From: Desulfobacterales bacterium | Lineage (GTDB): Bacteria > Desulfobacterota > Desulfobacteria > Desulfobacterales > Desulfobacteraceae | Reading direction: 5' to 3' | Assembly: GCA_022361535.1 (NCBI GenBank) | Contig: JAKSAU010000864.1 | Location: 1 to 24,811, forward strand | DNA length: 24,811 nucleotides | Shown: one piece after another, positions 1 through 7,909 of the stretch | Layout of the letters: every line of letters starts with the position of its first letter | Position numbering within the stretch: the first letter of the stretch is position 1 | The notes under the pieces: generated by a model | Seen by the model: the letters and a program-made list of their open reading frames with translations, nothing else | Database searches by the model: none | Told to the model about the DNA's origin: nothing | Made by a program: the position numbers and the translations under genes

Positions 1-1
1 A

Positions 2-961
2 CTTGCTGCTGTTCCTTTTGACGGGGTCACCCTTGGCAACAATCATATGTTCGATTTTGGGGTTGAGGCATTTCAAGAAACAATTGCAGCCTTGGACAAA
101 CACAATATCGGTTATACCGGTGCCGGAATGAACCTGGAAGAAGCAAAACAGCCATTATTCCTGGAAACCAAAGGGATACGGCTGGCCATTGTGAATATCA
201 GCGAAGGAGAAGACCTGACTGCGGCAGGTCAGAATCCAGGTGTTATGGGATGGGATATCCCCGCAGTTGAGGCAATGATACAAAAGCTTAAATCCGAAGA
301 AACAGGAAAAAAAGTGGATGCCGTCATTGCCGTGGCCCACTGTGGATTGGAGTACATTCCCTTTCCTCCCGAATATGTAACAGATGCATTCAGGGCTCTG
401 GCTGAGGCTGGGGCAGATGCTGTAATCGGCCATCATCCCCACGTTCCCCAAGGCCTCTTCTTCCATAACAAGACCCCCATTTGTTGCAGTTTGGGCAATT
501 TTATATTTTACCAGCCCACTCGACTGTTCTGGCGAAAACTTGGGTATATGGTCAACCTTGGATTTTCGGATAACGGTTTGACTGCCCTTGATATCATTCC
601 CTATCAAATTCATGACCAAGGGGTATCGGCACTCAAAGGATCAGAGAAAGACTATTTTTTTAAACGGTTTGAAGAGATTTCCACACCTTTATCCACCCGT
701 GAGGGATGCCGGTCAGCCTGGAATGGCTTTATCGATTATTACGGTATCAAGGGCTTTAAAAACGAAGTAAAAATGATTTTGGATAAACTGGAAACCGAAC
801 AAGGCAAAGGAGCTGCCATGTTCAGAAACCGTCTTACAACAGCCCAGCATTTTTATCACTGGAAAGATCTGCTCACCCGGATCGTAAACAATCAAATGGG
901 AGATGCGCCCAAATGGGCCGGTAATCTGGCCAAAGAATGGCTGACAAGGGAAGTAGCATGA
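2..961 (+). CDS. CapA-family metallophosphatase-like protein, 5' end outside window
   Basis: The reading frame is open from base 2, so the N-terminus lies upstream of the window. Visible motifs are those of the CapA/PgsA (poly-gamma-glutamate capsule) family with a calcineurin-like phosphoesterase fold: TLGNNHMFDFG at the 5' edge, AVAHCGLEYIPFPP, GADAVIGHHPHVPQG and CSLGNFIFY. An ATG at 47 lies inside the conserved NNH motif and is therefore not the start. Family members are linked to export or anchoring of poly-gamma-glutamate, but many CapA-like proteins have no proven substrate. About 100 residues follow the last family motif and carry no motif I recognise. The stop overlaps the start of the downstream racemase gene (ATGA), which indicates translational coupling. 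Family assignment is firm; the biochemical role is not. Confidence 0.85.
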   Translation, partial: LAAVPFDGVTLGNNHMFDFGVEAFQETIAALDKHNIGYTGAGMNLEEAKQPLFLETKGIRLAIVNISEGEDLTAAGQNPGVMGWDIPAVEAMIQKLKSEETGKKVDAVIAVAHCGLEYIPFPPEYVTDAFRALAEAGADAVIGHHPHVPQGLFFHNKTPICCSLGNFIFYQPTRLFWRKLGYMVNLGFSDNGLTALDIIPYQIHDQGVSALKGSEKDYFFKRFEEISTPLSTREGCRSAWNGFIDYYGIKGFKNEVKMILDKLETEQGKGAAMFRNRLTTAQHFYHWKDLLTRIVNNQMGDAPKWAGNLAKEWLTREVA

Positions 962-1857
962 CCCAGAAACATACCACTATATTAATTACAGATTCAGGTT
1001 TGGGCGGGCTGTCCGTTTTTGCCGGTGTTGCCGCAGGACTTGCACAGGATGCCCGGTATGATCGGATTAATTTAATTTATTTTAATGCCTGGCCCCAGCA
1101 ATATAAAGGATACAACCATTACCCGGACCGGGAAGCCCGGGCAAAGGTGTTTAATAATGCCATGGCCGCCATGGGTGAAATGACTCCGGACCATATTTAT
1201 ATTGCTTGCAATACCTTATCCGTCATTTATCCCTTTACCCAATTTGCACAAAAAACAAAGATTCCTGTAACCGGCATTGTGGATCATGGCGTTGACATGG
1301 TTTACAATTCATTAACACAGGATCCTGAGGCATCCGTGGTCATCTTTGCGACCCCCACCACCATCCAGGAAAACAGCCATAAGCAATCGTTGATTGACCG
1401 GGGCATTGATCCGGGACGGATTATAACTCAAGGGTGCCTGAACCTGGCCGGAAAAATTGAACGCCAACCCTTTGGCGATGAAGTTAAAGAGATGATTGAC
1501 GAGAATGCAAAGGCTGCCGCTGACCAACTAAGCAGGACAACAGGCAACGTATATGCAGCCCTTTGCTGCACCCACTTCGGGTATTGCCGGGATCAGTTCC
1601 AACAGGCACTTGAAAAGCATTCTAAAAAATCGGTTAGGATTTTAAACCCCAACGATGCAATGACCACACAAGCATGTGACGGTTTTCAACCCGGCGGCTC
1701 ACCTGAAATTACAATGGATATTGTTTCCCGGGTAACCTGGGAAACTTCACGAATAGATGCGTATGAAAGACTGCTGACAAAAGTTTCACAAAATACGGTT
1801 AATGCCCTGAAACACTATAGGTTGGACAAAGATTTGTTCAGCATAGATATTGATTGA
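958..1857 (+). CDS. Glutamate/aspartate racemase-family protein (MurI-like)
   Basis: The 299-residue protein shows the cofactor-independent Asp/Glu racemase pattern: TDSGLGGLSV near the N-terminus (MurI FDSGVGGLSV), the first catalytic cysteine in IACNT (Cys84), and the second in ALCCTHFGY (Cys204, equivalent to MurI GCTH). Both catalytic cysteines are thus present. The known reaction of the family is L/D interconversion of glutamate or aspartate. I chose the ATG at 958 over an upstream in-frame ATG at 937 because it gives the usual MurI start, is preceded by GGGA, and overlaps the CapA stop as ATGA. The middle of the protein (about residues 42-60, Tyr/Asn/Trp-rich) does not read like housekeeping MurI, so a specialised racemase is likely. 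It is followed eight bases later by a D-Ala-D-Ala-ligase-like gene. Confidence 0.82.
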   Translation: MTQKHTTILITDSGLGGLSVFAGVAAGLAQDARYDRINLIYFNAWPQQYKGYNHYPDREARAKVFNNAMAAMGEMTPDHIYIACNTLSVIYPFTQFAQKTKIPVTGIVDHGVDMVYNSLTQDPEASVVIFATPTTIQENSHKQSLIDRGIDPGRIITQGCLNLAGKIERQPFGDEVKEMIDENAKAAADQLSRTTGNVYAALCCTHFGYCRDQFQQALEKHSKKSVRILNPNDAMTTQACDGFQPGGSPEITMDIVSRVTWETSRIDAYERLLTKVSQNTVNALKHYRLDKDLFSIDID

Positions 1858-1865
1858 GGAGGAAC

Positions 1866-2855
1866 ATGAAAAAAGTTTTATTGATCACCGGACCTGGTGG
1901 AGATGCTCAAGGCTGGGGAGATATGGCTGTTACAGAAGAAATTGCAAAAGCCATCAATGCTTCCGGGAAATCAGCCCAGATCGTATCGGTTTCAAATTTA
2001 GAAGAACTGAATACGGCCCTGGATACCTGCCAGTTTGATTTGATTTGGAGTGCGCTTTACCATGTAACGGAAAATGCTGAAACCATTGGCATGAGCGAAG
2101 GAGATGACAACTGGCTGGCAGATATTTTCGATGCCAGACAGCTTCCTTATATCGGTCCCAATGCCGCCACCATGAAAGCCCTTATCCATAAGACCACCAC
2201 GCACGGTATCATGGACAAAGCTGGTGTGCCCGTGCCCTACCACTACCAGATAGAAGCTGGCCAGGATATGCCGGATCTTCAGTTTCCTGCTTTTGTAAAG
2301 CCAAGCTATGAAAGCAGGTCTGTCGGAATAAGCGATAACAGTGTGGTAAATACCCCTGAAGAGCTCGCGGCCCAGGTCAAGTTTATCCACGATACCTATA
2401 ACCAGCCTGCCCTGGTCGAAGAGTATCTACCAGGCCAGGAGTATACGGTATTAATGCTGGGAAATGGTGAGTACCAGGAATTTTTACCCGGCAAAGTGAT
2501 GGTTGACCCGTCCTTATTTGGGGATTATCCCATCCTCAGATCTGACCTGAGAGGCGTCGGAGCCACCAAAATCAAACCGTTCAATGACCTTTCCCAGCAG
2601 GCAATTGATGTGACTGCCAAGGCCATGGAGTGCTTAAATTGTTTGGATCACGTCCGGGCAGACATGCGGCTGGACAGCCAGGGGAATTTGAAAATCATCG
2701 AAGTCAACGGTATTCCCGGGCTCAAACCCATTAAATCCTGGAGCCCCCAGATTTACACCCTCCACCATCCTTCTCAGGAAGGTGAAATGGAAGATTATCG
2801 CCGTTTGATCGACCATATTGTTACATCGGCATTGGCAAGATACGGTCTATCCTAA
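1866..2855 (+). CDS. D-alanine-D-alanine ligase-family ATP-grasp enzyme
   Basis: The 329-residue protein has the ATP-grasp layout of the Ddl family. VKPSYESRSVGIS (about 144-156) is the ATP-binding lysine and glycine/serine loop. ALVEEYLPGQEYTV (182-195) contains the adenine/ribose-binding acidic residues. RADMRLD and IIEVNGIPGL (264-286) carry the metal-binding Asp/Glu/Asn. Known members ligate D-Ala to D-Ala, D-Lac or D-Ser; relatives make other peptide or ester bonds. The loop differs from the usual EGSSVG, so the substrate may not be D-Ala. The ATG at 1866 follows AGGAGG with a short 3-nt gap; a TTG at 1854 is an alternative but would swallow the ribosome-binding site. It is last in a three-gene unit with a CapA-like and a racemase gene and is followed by a strong terminator. 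Confidence 0.82.
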   Translation: MKKVLLITGPGGDAQGWGDMAVTEEIAKAINASGKSAQIVSVSNLEELNTALDTCQFDLIWSALYHVTENAETIGMSEGDDNWLADIFDARQLPYIGPNAATMKALIHKTTTHGIMDKAGVPVPYHYQIEAGQDMPDLQFPAFVKPSYESRSVGISDNSVVNTPEELAAQVKFIHDTYNQPALVEEYLPGQEYTVLMLGNGEYQEFLPGKVMVDPSLFGDYPILRSDLRGVGATKIKPFNDLSQQAIDVTAKAMECLNCLDHVRADMRLDSQGNLKIIEVNGIPGLKPIKSWSPQIYTLHHPSQEGEMEDYRRLIDHIVTSALARYGLS

Positions 2856-2882
2856 ACGACATTTGTTTCCAAGTAATTTATT

Positions 2883-2917
2883 CAAAACCGGGAAGATATA
2901 AAATCTTTCCGGTTTTG
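2883..2917 (+). terminator. Rho-independent-type terminator after the CapA/racemase/ligase unit
   Basis: Bases 2883-2897 pair with 2903-2917 to form a 15-bp stem with one G-U pair and a 5-nt loop (ATAAA). The 3' arm ends in GGTTTTG, giving a modest T-rich end. It lies 28 bases after the ligase stop codon. Confidence 0.7.
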
Positions 2918-3027
2918 TCATAAGATCTCCTGAGCATTTCTCCGCCCCCCTAATCAAATCGAAATAGATTCAATAACTAAAATTAATAAAATCCTAACTC
3001 AAAAAAGTAATTATGCCCCAGTCTAAC

Positions 3028-3080
3028 GGTTTTCAATGGTGAAAACCTTGTAAGTGATGAGTGAAAAAGGCACACATCAC
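3028..3080 (+). promoter_or_regulatory. Two stem-loops in the porin leader region
   Basis: Two inverted repeats stand in series upstream of the porin gene. GGTTTTCA (3028-3035) pairs perfectly with TGAAAACC (3040-3047) around a 4-nt loop. GTGATGAGTG (3054-3063) pairs with CACACATCAC (3071-3080) with one mismatch around a 7-nt loop. The second ends 36 bases before the porin ATG. They could be leader RNA structures controlling stability or translation, or operators; the sequence cannot tell which. No convincing sigma-70 promoter was found close by. Confidence 0.4.
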
Positions 3081-3115
3081 AGGCATTTTATACTTAAAGT
3101 TTTAAGGAGAAAAAG

Positions 3116-4117
3116 ATGAACAAGTGGATTAAAGGTGCAGCTGCTTTGATTGCTGCTCTTTCCATGGCTGCCAGCGTTCAGGCTGCAGAATGGAATTTTT
3201 ATGGTAACGCACGGGTTGAAACTTTCTACACAGACGTAGATGATAATGCTGGCTCTTCGAGTAAAAACCTGGTTCACCAGCTTCAGAGCAACGGTAGAAT
3301 CGGTGCGAAAATCACTGTAAATGATGATCTTAAAGCCCGTTTTGAATATGGATCAAAAGGCGATATTAACCTGAGACAGCTCTGGGGTGAATGGAACTTC
3401 GGTGCAGGGAAACTCCTTGTTGGTCAGACATATACTCCCATCTATACAGTTTACAGCCACACTGTATATGATAGTGGTCGTGCATTGGAAGGATATGGTT
3501 CCATCTCCAGCAGCCGTGAGCCAATGATCCGCCTGACCTTCGGTGGTTTTCAGATTGCTGCTGTTGAGCAGGGTTCCACTGGCGACGAATCCAAACTTCC
3601 CACAATTGAAGCTGCTTACAAGTTTAATTTCGACTCTGGCGAACTCAAACTTGTTGGTGGTTACCAGACTTATGAAGAAAACGACCTGGACGTAGATTCC
3701 TATGTACTGGGTCTTGGTGGTAAAGTTAAATTCGGTGCAGCCTATCTGGCCGGTACTTTCTTTATTGGCGACAACCTGGGTGATTATGGTTTCAAAACGT
3801 CTCCGGACTATGAAGCCGATACTACCGGTGCTAATGTAGTTGACGCTGAAGGTTTTGGTTACACTCTCGTTGCCGGATACAAAATGAGCGATATGGTAAC
3901 CTTCGAAGCCGGTTACGGTTACATCGAAGCGGAACCCGATACTACCGGTTCCGAGGAAGATGATGCATCCCAGTATTACCTGCAGGCAAAAATCACTTTA
4001 GCTCCTGGTGTTTTCATTGTTCCCGAGGTTGGTATGGTTGATGAAGGCCAGGATAGCACTGGTGCAGAAGAAGAGGAAACCACTTATTTTGGTGCCAAGT
4101 GGCAGATCAACTTCTAA
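3116..4117 (+). CDS. Outer-membrane beta-barrel porin
   Basis: The 333-residue protein begins with a clear Sec signal peptide (basic MNKWIK, hydrophobic AALIAALSMAASV, cleavage likely after VQA at residue 23). The mature part is made of short alternating amphipathic strands rich in Gly, Tyr and acidic residues, separated by Asp/Gly-rich turns. It ends in YFGAKWQINF, the terminal Phe typical of proteins inserted by the BAM complex. No long hydrophobic helix is present. The length fits a general diffusion porin of a Gram-negative cell. The ribosome-binding site AAGGAG is well placed. The gene has its own leader and terminator, so it is probably monocistronic. Acidic residues concentrate in putative external loops near residues 50, 250-280 and 310-325. 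The substrate cannot be read from the sequence. Confidence 0.85.
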   Translation: MNKWIKGAAALIAALSMAASVQAAEWNFYGNARVETFYTDVDDNAGSSSKNLVHQLQSNGRIGAKITVNDDLKARFEYGSKGDINLRQLWGEWNFGAGKLLVGQTYTPIYTVYSHTVYDSGRALEGYGSISSSREPMIRLTFGGFQIAAVEQGSTGDESKLPTIEAAYKFNFDSGELKLVGGYQTYEENDLDVDSYVLGLGGKVKFGAAYLAGTFFIGDNLGDYGFKTSPDYEADTTGANVVDAEGFGYTLVAGYKMSDMVTFEAGYGYIEAEPDTTGSEEDDASQYYLQAKITLAPGVFIVPEVGMVDEGQDSTGAEEEETTYFGAKWQINF

Positions 4118-4151
4118 GCTAAGCGCTTAAGCTTAGAGGCTTATTAGATAA

Positions 4152-4183
4152 AAAAAGGGGAAGCCGAACGGCTTCCCCTTTTT
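4152..4183. terminator. Bidirectional terminator between porin and convergent gene
   Basis: Bases 4152-4165 and 4170-4183 form a perfect 14-bp stem around a GAAC loop, with an A-run on the left and a T-run on the right. It can therefore end transcription from the porin gene on the plus strand and from the unknown gene at 4205-5077 on the minus strand. Confidence 0.9.
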
Positions 4184-4204
4184 ATTGTCCCAACGCTTAT
4201 AGTT

Positions 4205-5077
4205 TTAAACCATGCGGTCCAGGGTATTTTTGAAAATATCCTTAACCATGTCGTTGATCATCTGATCAATATCCCTGGCAGCAGTTTCAAGAACATTGTA
4301 CATGGAAGGAGCGTCTTCAACTTCATCCATATCATCATCTTCGTCATCATCATCGGCCTCAAGGGCATTGAGATGGTGGTCGAACAATTGACTTAAAGGT
4401 TGTCTGGCTCTGGCAACAGTCTCTTCTTCCTGGGCTTCAAGCATTTCAGCAATCTTTTCAACTAATGAAGACCCAATCAGATTTACGTTGTTGTCCTCTT
4501 CTACATCATCAGAGTGGCGTTTCAACTGTCCCGGAGCGATGTCATGTCCAAGAGCCCGTCCTCTGGTTCGAGAAGCAGACTGGGTTTCCGCATACATTTC
4601 ATAAGAGCGCTCAACAGATATATCTGCCTGGTACATGGAAATAGAGTCATAGGATCCCATGGATAACGCTTTGGCTACGGCATCTTCCATATCGCCTTCA
4701 GCCATTTCACCTATAATTTCATCTATCCCGGACACGATAGCTTCAATATCTTCAAGCTCTTCTTCGCTCAAATCACCTTGAACAGAAAAGGAAAAGGATT
4801 CTCCGGAGCTTAATGTAATTTCCCTGATGTTATAAGAAGCAGACAATTGGCGGCTGCCATTGATAATTTGGCCCTGTGCGCTGTATTCATAGGCATCCAG
4901 CTCAGAATACTGGCTGGCGGACAGTGTGACCACATCCCCTTCCCGGGTTTGGATGGTCAGCCCGGCTTCAAGACTTTCATATGAATTGACAGAAAGCTCG
5001 CTTGACGCCACACTTGCATGTGAAAATCTACCATGCTCTTGCAACCCGTGTGAGTTTACTTGGGGCAGACTTGTCAT
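4205..5077 (-). CDS. Acidic protein of unknown function
   Basis: I do not recognise this 290-residue protein. It has no signal peptide and no membrane segment. The first half is rich in Ser and looks beta-rich: EGDVVTLSASQYSELDAYEYS, then REITLSSGESFSFSVQGDLS at about 86-104. It is followed by an acidic helical stretch (LSEEELEDIEAIVSGIDEII) and the segment DMEDAVAKALSMGSYDSIS. The second half has a run of Asp/Glu (residues 242-255) and an amphipathic C-terminal helix, IDQMINDMVKDIFKNTLDRM. The start at 5077 is supported by AGGAGA about 8 bases upstream. A cytoplasmic protein with a beta domain and acidic linkers is the safest description. The gene stands alone, between a shared terminator and a divergent methyltransferase gene. 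Confidence 0.7.
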   Translation of the reverse strand: MTSLPQVNSHGLQEHGRFSHASVASSELSVNSYESLEAGLTIQTREGDVVTLSASQYSELDAYEYSAQGQIINGSRQLSASYNIREITLSSGESFSFSVQGDLSEEELEDIEAIVSGIDEIIGEMAEGDMEDAVAKALSMGSYDSISMYQADISVERSYEMYAETQSASRTRGRALGHDIAPGQLKRHSDDVEEDNNVNLIGSSLVEKIAEMLEAQEEETVARARQPLSQLFDHHLNALEADDDDEDDDMDEVEDAPSMYNVLETAARDIDQMINDMVKDIFKNTLDRMV

Positions 5078-5207
5078 TGTTATTCTCCTATTATATGGTA
5101 CCTGAAATCTCTTTCTTCTTTAAAAAGGTATCGGCAACCGCCTGAAAAAACCTAAATATCTTTTATAATTAAATTTATCAGTTAACTGGAAACCTCATTG
5201 GATTATC

Positions 5208-5236
5208 TATACCAAACAAGGTTCAAGCCTGGTATA
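5208..5236. repeat. Small inverted repeat before the RNA methyltransferase start
   Basis: TATACCA (5208-5214) and TGGTATA (5230-5236) form an inverted repeat with a 15-nt spacer, ending 8 bases before the ATG at 5245. A related sequence, ACCATGGTAT, follows at once. It could be an operator or a leader hairpin. The downstream gene lacks a recognisable ribosome-binding site, which makes a role in translation possible but unproven. Confidence 0.3.
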
Positions 5237-5244
5237 ACCATGGT

Positions 5245-6060
5245 ATGGAAACATTTGGGTTTACACAAAAAAAATTTTTATCCCTGTCTGAGGCAGGGCA
5301 GCACAAACATATCATTGCCTGGCTTTCCAGGATTTACCAAGATTTGACCACCAACCGGTCAGCCGAAAGGCAGCTTAAAAATTTCTATAAACAATATGAC
5401 CAAATTCTAAACTGGATGGGAAAATCTTGTCCTATGCCACCCAAATCCTCTGCATCACGGGACTGGTTGATTTACGTTTCGGACGCTGTCCACAGTCATA
5501 GGGTATTAATAGACCTGCCTTTAAGGGACCAGGACTTGCTCAACCGAGTTATGACCAACGACCGCTGCGATCCTATTTCTGAGCGTCCAGATATGAATTA
5601 CCAGATCGCCCTTGACGGGCTGCGCAGCCTTTTTAACGTGGGGTCAATTTTTAGAACCTGCGATGCAGCAGGTGTTTCCACCCTGATCCTTGGCAACTGC
5701 AAAGGTAAAGATGATCCAAGAGTAAAGAAAACAGCCATGGGTGCTCAGGATTCAATTACAGAGGAACACACCCGGGATCTGGCCCAAACTCTTATGGATA
5801 AAAAAGCAGCGGGGTTCAGAATTATTGGTTTGGAAACCATTAAAGATACAGTTTCCTGCCACAATTATAGCTGGCCGCAAAATGCCGTTATTGTTGTTGG
5901 AAATGAAGAATACGGCATTTCGCCTCATGTGTTAGCCTGTCTGGACGATACGGTCCATATTCCCATGTTCGGCAAGAAAAACTCCCTCAATGTTGCCAAT
6001 GCATTGTCAACCGTGCTTTATCAGGCAGTCTTTTCAAGAATGGAAACTGCTAAGTTGTAA
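5245..6060 (+). CDS. SpoU/TrmH-family RNA 2'-O-methyltransferase
   Basis: The 271-residue protein carries the three motifs of the SpoU branch of the SPOUT superfamily in its C-terminal half. Motif 1 is SLFNVGSIFRTCDAAGV (128-144), with the Asn and Arg that contact RNA. Motif 2 is VVGNEEYGIS (217-226). Motif 3 is HIPMFGKKNSLNVANALS (238-255). The fold binds S-adenosylmethionine in a trefoil knot and methylates ribose 2'-OH in tRNA or rRNA; the target nucleotide cannot be assigned here. Residues 1-115 form a helical N-terminal extension that I cannot match to the L30e-like substrate domain seen in RlmB. The ATG at 5245 is the only reasonable start but has no clear Shine-Dalgarno. Its last 11 bases overlap the 3' end of the convergent gene on the minus strand. 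Confidence 0.87.
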   Translation: METFGFTQKKFLSLSEAGQHKHIIAWLSRIYQDLTTNRSAERQLKNFYKQYDQILNWMGKSCPMPPKSSASRDWLIYVSDAVHSHRVLIDLPLRDQDLLNRVMTNDRCDPISERPDMNYQIALDGLRSLFNVGSIFRTCDAAGVSTLILGNCKGKDDPRVKKTAMGAQDSITEEHTRDLAQTLMDKKAAGFRIIGLETIKDTVSCHNYSWPQNAVIVVGNEEYGISPHVLACLDDTVHIPMFGKKNSLNVANALSTVLYQAVFSRMETAKL

Positions 6061-7909
6061 GGGTGATGGTAACTTGGTAAACCCCGCCTTCCAGCCGGGA
6101 TTCTAATGGAAGGCCTGATTTTTCAAAGACTTTAATCATGGGTTGATTGTCTGACAAAACCTGAGCCGACAAGCTTTTCAGCCCCCTGTTCCGCCCTTCT
6201 GAAATAAGCAGCTCCATCAGATAGGTGCCGACACCAACTCCCTGATAGGTTTCGTCTATCAGAAAGGCCACTTCACCCATGTCTCCATCTTCACTTGTCA
6301 CCAGGCGGGCTTCGGCAATCATCTTACCCTCGCCTTTTTTACCGCCAAAACCTACCACAGAAAATTCATTGGCATAATCCACATTAACATATTCCTGCAT
6401 CTTGTCATGGCTCATGGTCTTGATGGAATAAAAGAAACGGTAAAAAACCATTTCCCTGGAACAGCGGTAGAAAAAGCGGCGCATGGCCTCTTCATCCGAG
6501 GGCTTCATTGCACGGAACCGAACTGTCTTTCCACCCTTAAAGGTCTTGGTATAGGCAATATGGTCCGGGTAAAGGTGAGCGGAACGGCTTACAAATATCT
6601 GGTTGGGATAAATAATCTTTCTTTCCCTGGCTTCTTTGATTAATTCTTCACGGTCATCAGGGTGGGCAATGTCGATAATGGCCTGGGCCCGTTCCCTCAA
6701 GGGCCGCCACTTGAGCATCGCAACACCGTATTCAGTAGCCATGACATGGACCGACTCACGCAGGCGAAGCTGGTTGGCATAATTCTGGATGCTGGTCAGG
6801 ATATTAGACTCCCCTTTTGCATTCCGACTGGGCAGACCGATAATAGTGGCCCCATCCCTGGACGCTTCAGCCCCTTTGTAGAAATCAATGCCTTCGCCTG
6901 GTCCTGTAATCACAGAGCCTTTTAATGGAAACGCTACACTTCCCTGGATATCTGCCTTTCTGCCTTCGTATATGGCCACAAACTGGGGATTGTTGGCAAT
7001 AAACTGGGAATTGCAAACCCAGTCAATACCCTGGAATTCTACCAAAGGATTTTTATCAAGCCACTTCATAAGCTCTTTGGTTCCAAGGGCATAAGATGCT
7101 AGAGATTTTCCCCTGAAAGGAGATTTTCTATGATTGGTTACCGCCCCTGAGTTGACCAACTCCGCCATGGCATCTGTAAAATAAAGGGAATGGATACCCA
7201 AATCTTTTTTATCGGATAAAAAGGGAACCAATGCTTCAAACAAGGGACCGTGAGAATAATTGATGCAGTCTCCGTCCCGGATCACGGATGCCACATTTGC
7301 CGCCACCTTTTTCATCACATCCGGTACGGGGGCCGGCTGGTAGGTAACAGGCTCTCTGTCAGACCGGACCAGAAGATCAAACTCTTCGATTGAAACAAAG
7401 GTATCTCCATAGGTGAACGGCATATCCTTGTTGACCTCCCCGACTACAAGCGTGGCCTTTTCCATCACTTCTCTGGCCACATCCACAGCAACACCTAAAC
7501 TGCAGTATCCCGCGTCATTGGGCGGTGTAATCTGGATAAAGGCCACATCCATATCGATCCTTCTGGATTTAATGATCTCAGGGATTTCAGAGGAATAGGC
7601 TGGAATCAGATCCACCTGGCCTTCGGATATTGTGTCCCAGGCTACAAAACCTGAAAAAAAAGTCTTCAACCGGTAATTGGGGGCACTGAGACGGTCAAGG
7701 GAAAGGATGGTTTCACCCAGCACGGCCAACTGAACCAGTTCAAGATCCCTTATATTGTGGGTATCCACATCAAGCAGGGTCCGTATCAATGTCCTGGGTG
7801 CAGCAGGTCCGGTTCCGATAAAAACCGTCATCCCCGGTTTGATATGGTTCAAAACGGTTTCTGGTGGAACCAGGTGTTTTTCCCAATTGGTCACATTTAT
7901 TTCTGACAT
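6050..7909 (-). CDS. Acetyl-CoA hydrolase/CoA-transferase-like protein fused to a GNAT domain
   Basis: The 619-residue protein has two parts. Residues 1-430 align with acetyl-CoA hydrolase/4-hydroxybutyrate CoA-transferases, with IKPGMTVFIGTG near residue 23, PPNDAGYCSLGV at 129-140, GPGEGIDFYKGA at 336-347 and TIIGLPS at 355-361. Residues about 462-619 are a GNAT acetyltransferase domain with the acetyl-CoA pyrophosphate loop QGVGVGT (556-562). The segment LGIHSLYFTDAMAELV (237-252) matches the family's LGIHTEMFSDG region but has Leu242 where the catalytic Glu is expected, and the preceding Gly-rich motif is also degenerate (INYSHG). Transferase chemistry is therefore doubtful, while GNAT activity is plausible. 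The ATG at 7909 follows AGGAGAGG; an in-frame ATG at 7966 lacks this. The gene converges with and overlaps the methyltransferase gene by 11 bases. Confidence 0.85.
   Translation of the reverse strand: MSEINVTNWEKHLVPPETVLNHIKPGMTVFIGTGPAAPRTLIRTLLDVDTHNIRDLELVQLAVLGETILSLDRLSAPNYRLKTFFSGFVAWDTISEGQVDLIPAYSSEIPEIIKSRRIDMDVAFIQITPPNDAGYCSLGVAVDVAREVMEKATLVVGEVNKDMPFTYGDTFVSIEEFDLLVRSDREPVTYQPAPVPDVMKKVAANVASVIRDGDCINYSHGPLFEALVPFLSDKKDLGIHSLYFTDAMAELVNSGAVTNHRKSPFRGKSLASYALGTKELMKWLDKNPLVEFQGIDWVCNSQFIANNPQFVAIYEGRKADIQGSVAFPLKGSVITGPGEGIDFYKGAEASRDGATIIGLPSRNAKGESNILTSIQNYANQLRLRESVHVMATEYGVAMLKWRPLRERAQAIIDIAHPDDREELIKEARERKIIYPNQIFVSRSAHLYPDHIAYTKTFKGGKTVRFRAMKPSDEEAMRRFFYRCSREMVFYRFFYSIKTMSHDKMQEYVNVDYANEFSVVGFGGKKGEGKMIAEARLVTSEDGDMGEVAFLIDETYQGVGVGTYLMELLISEGRNRGLKSLSAQVLSDNQPMIKVFEKSGLPLESRLEGGVYQVTITLTT

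Noticed and set aside
937..957. Upstream in-frame ATG at 937 for the racemase
   Set aside because: It would extend the protein by seven residues into the CapA coding end; the ATG at 958 has the better ribosome-binding site and the ATGA overlap.
3089..3094. TATACT as a -10 box for the porin gene
   Set aside because: A start near 3101 would leave almost no leader in front of the ribosome-binding site, and no -35 hexamer lies at the right distance.
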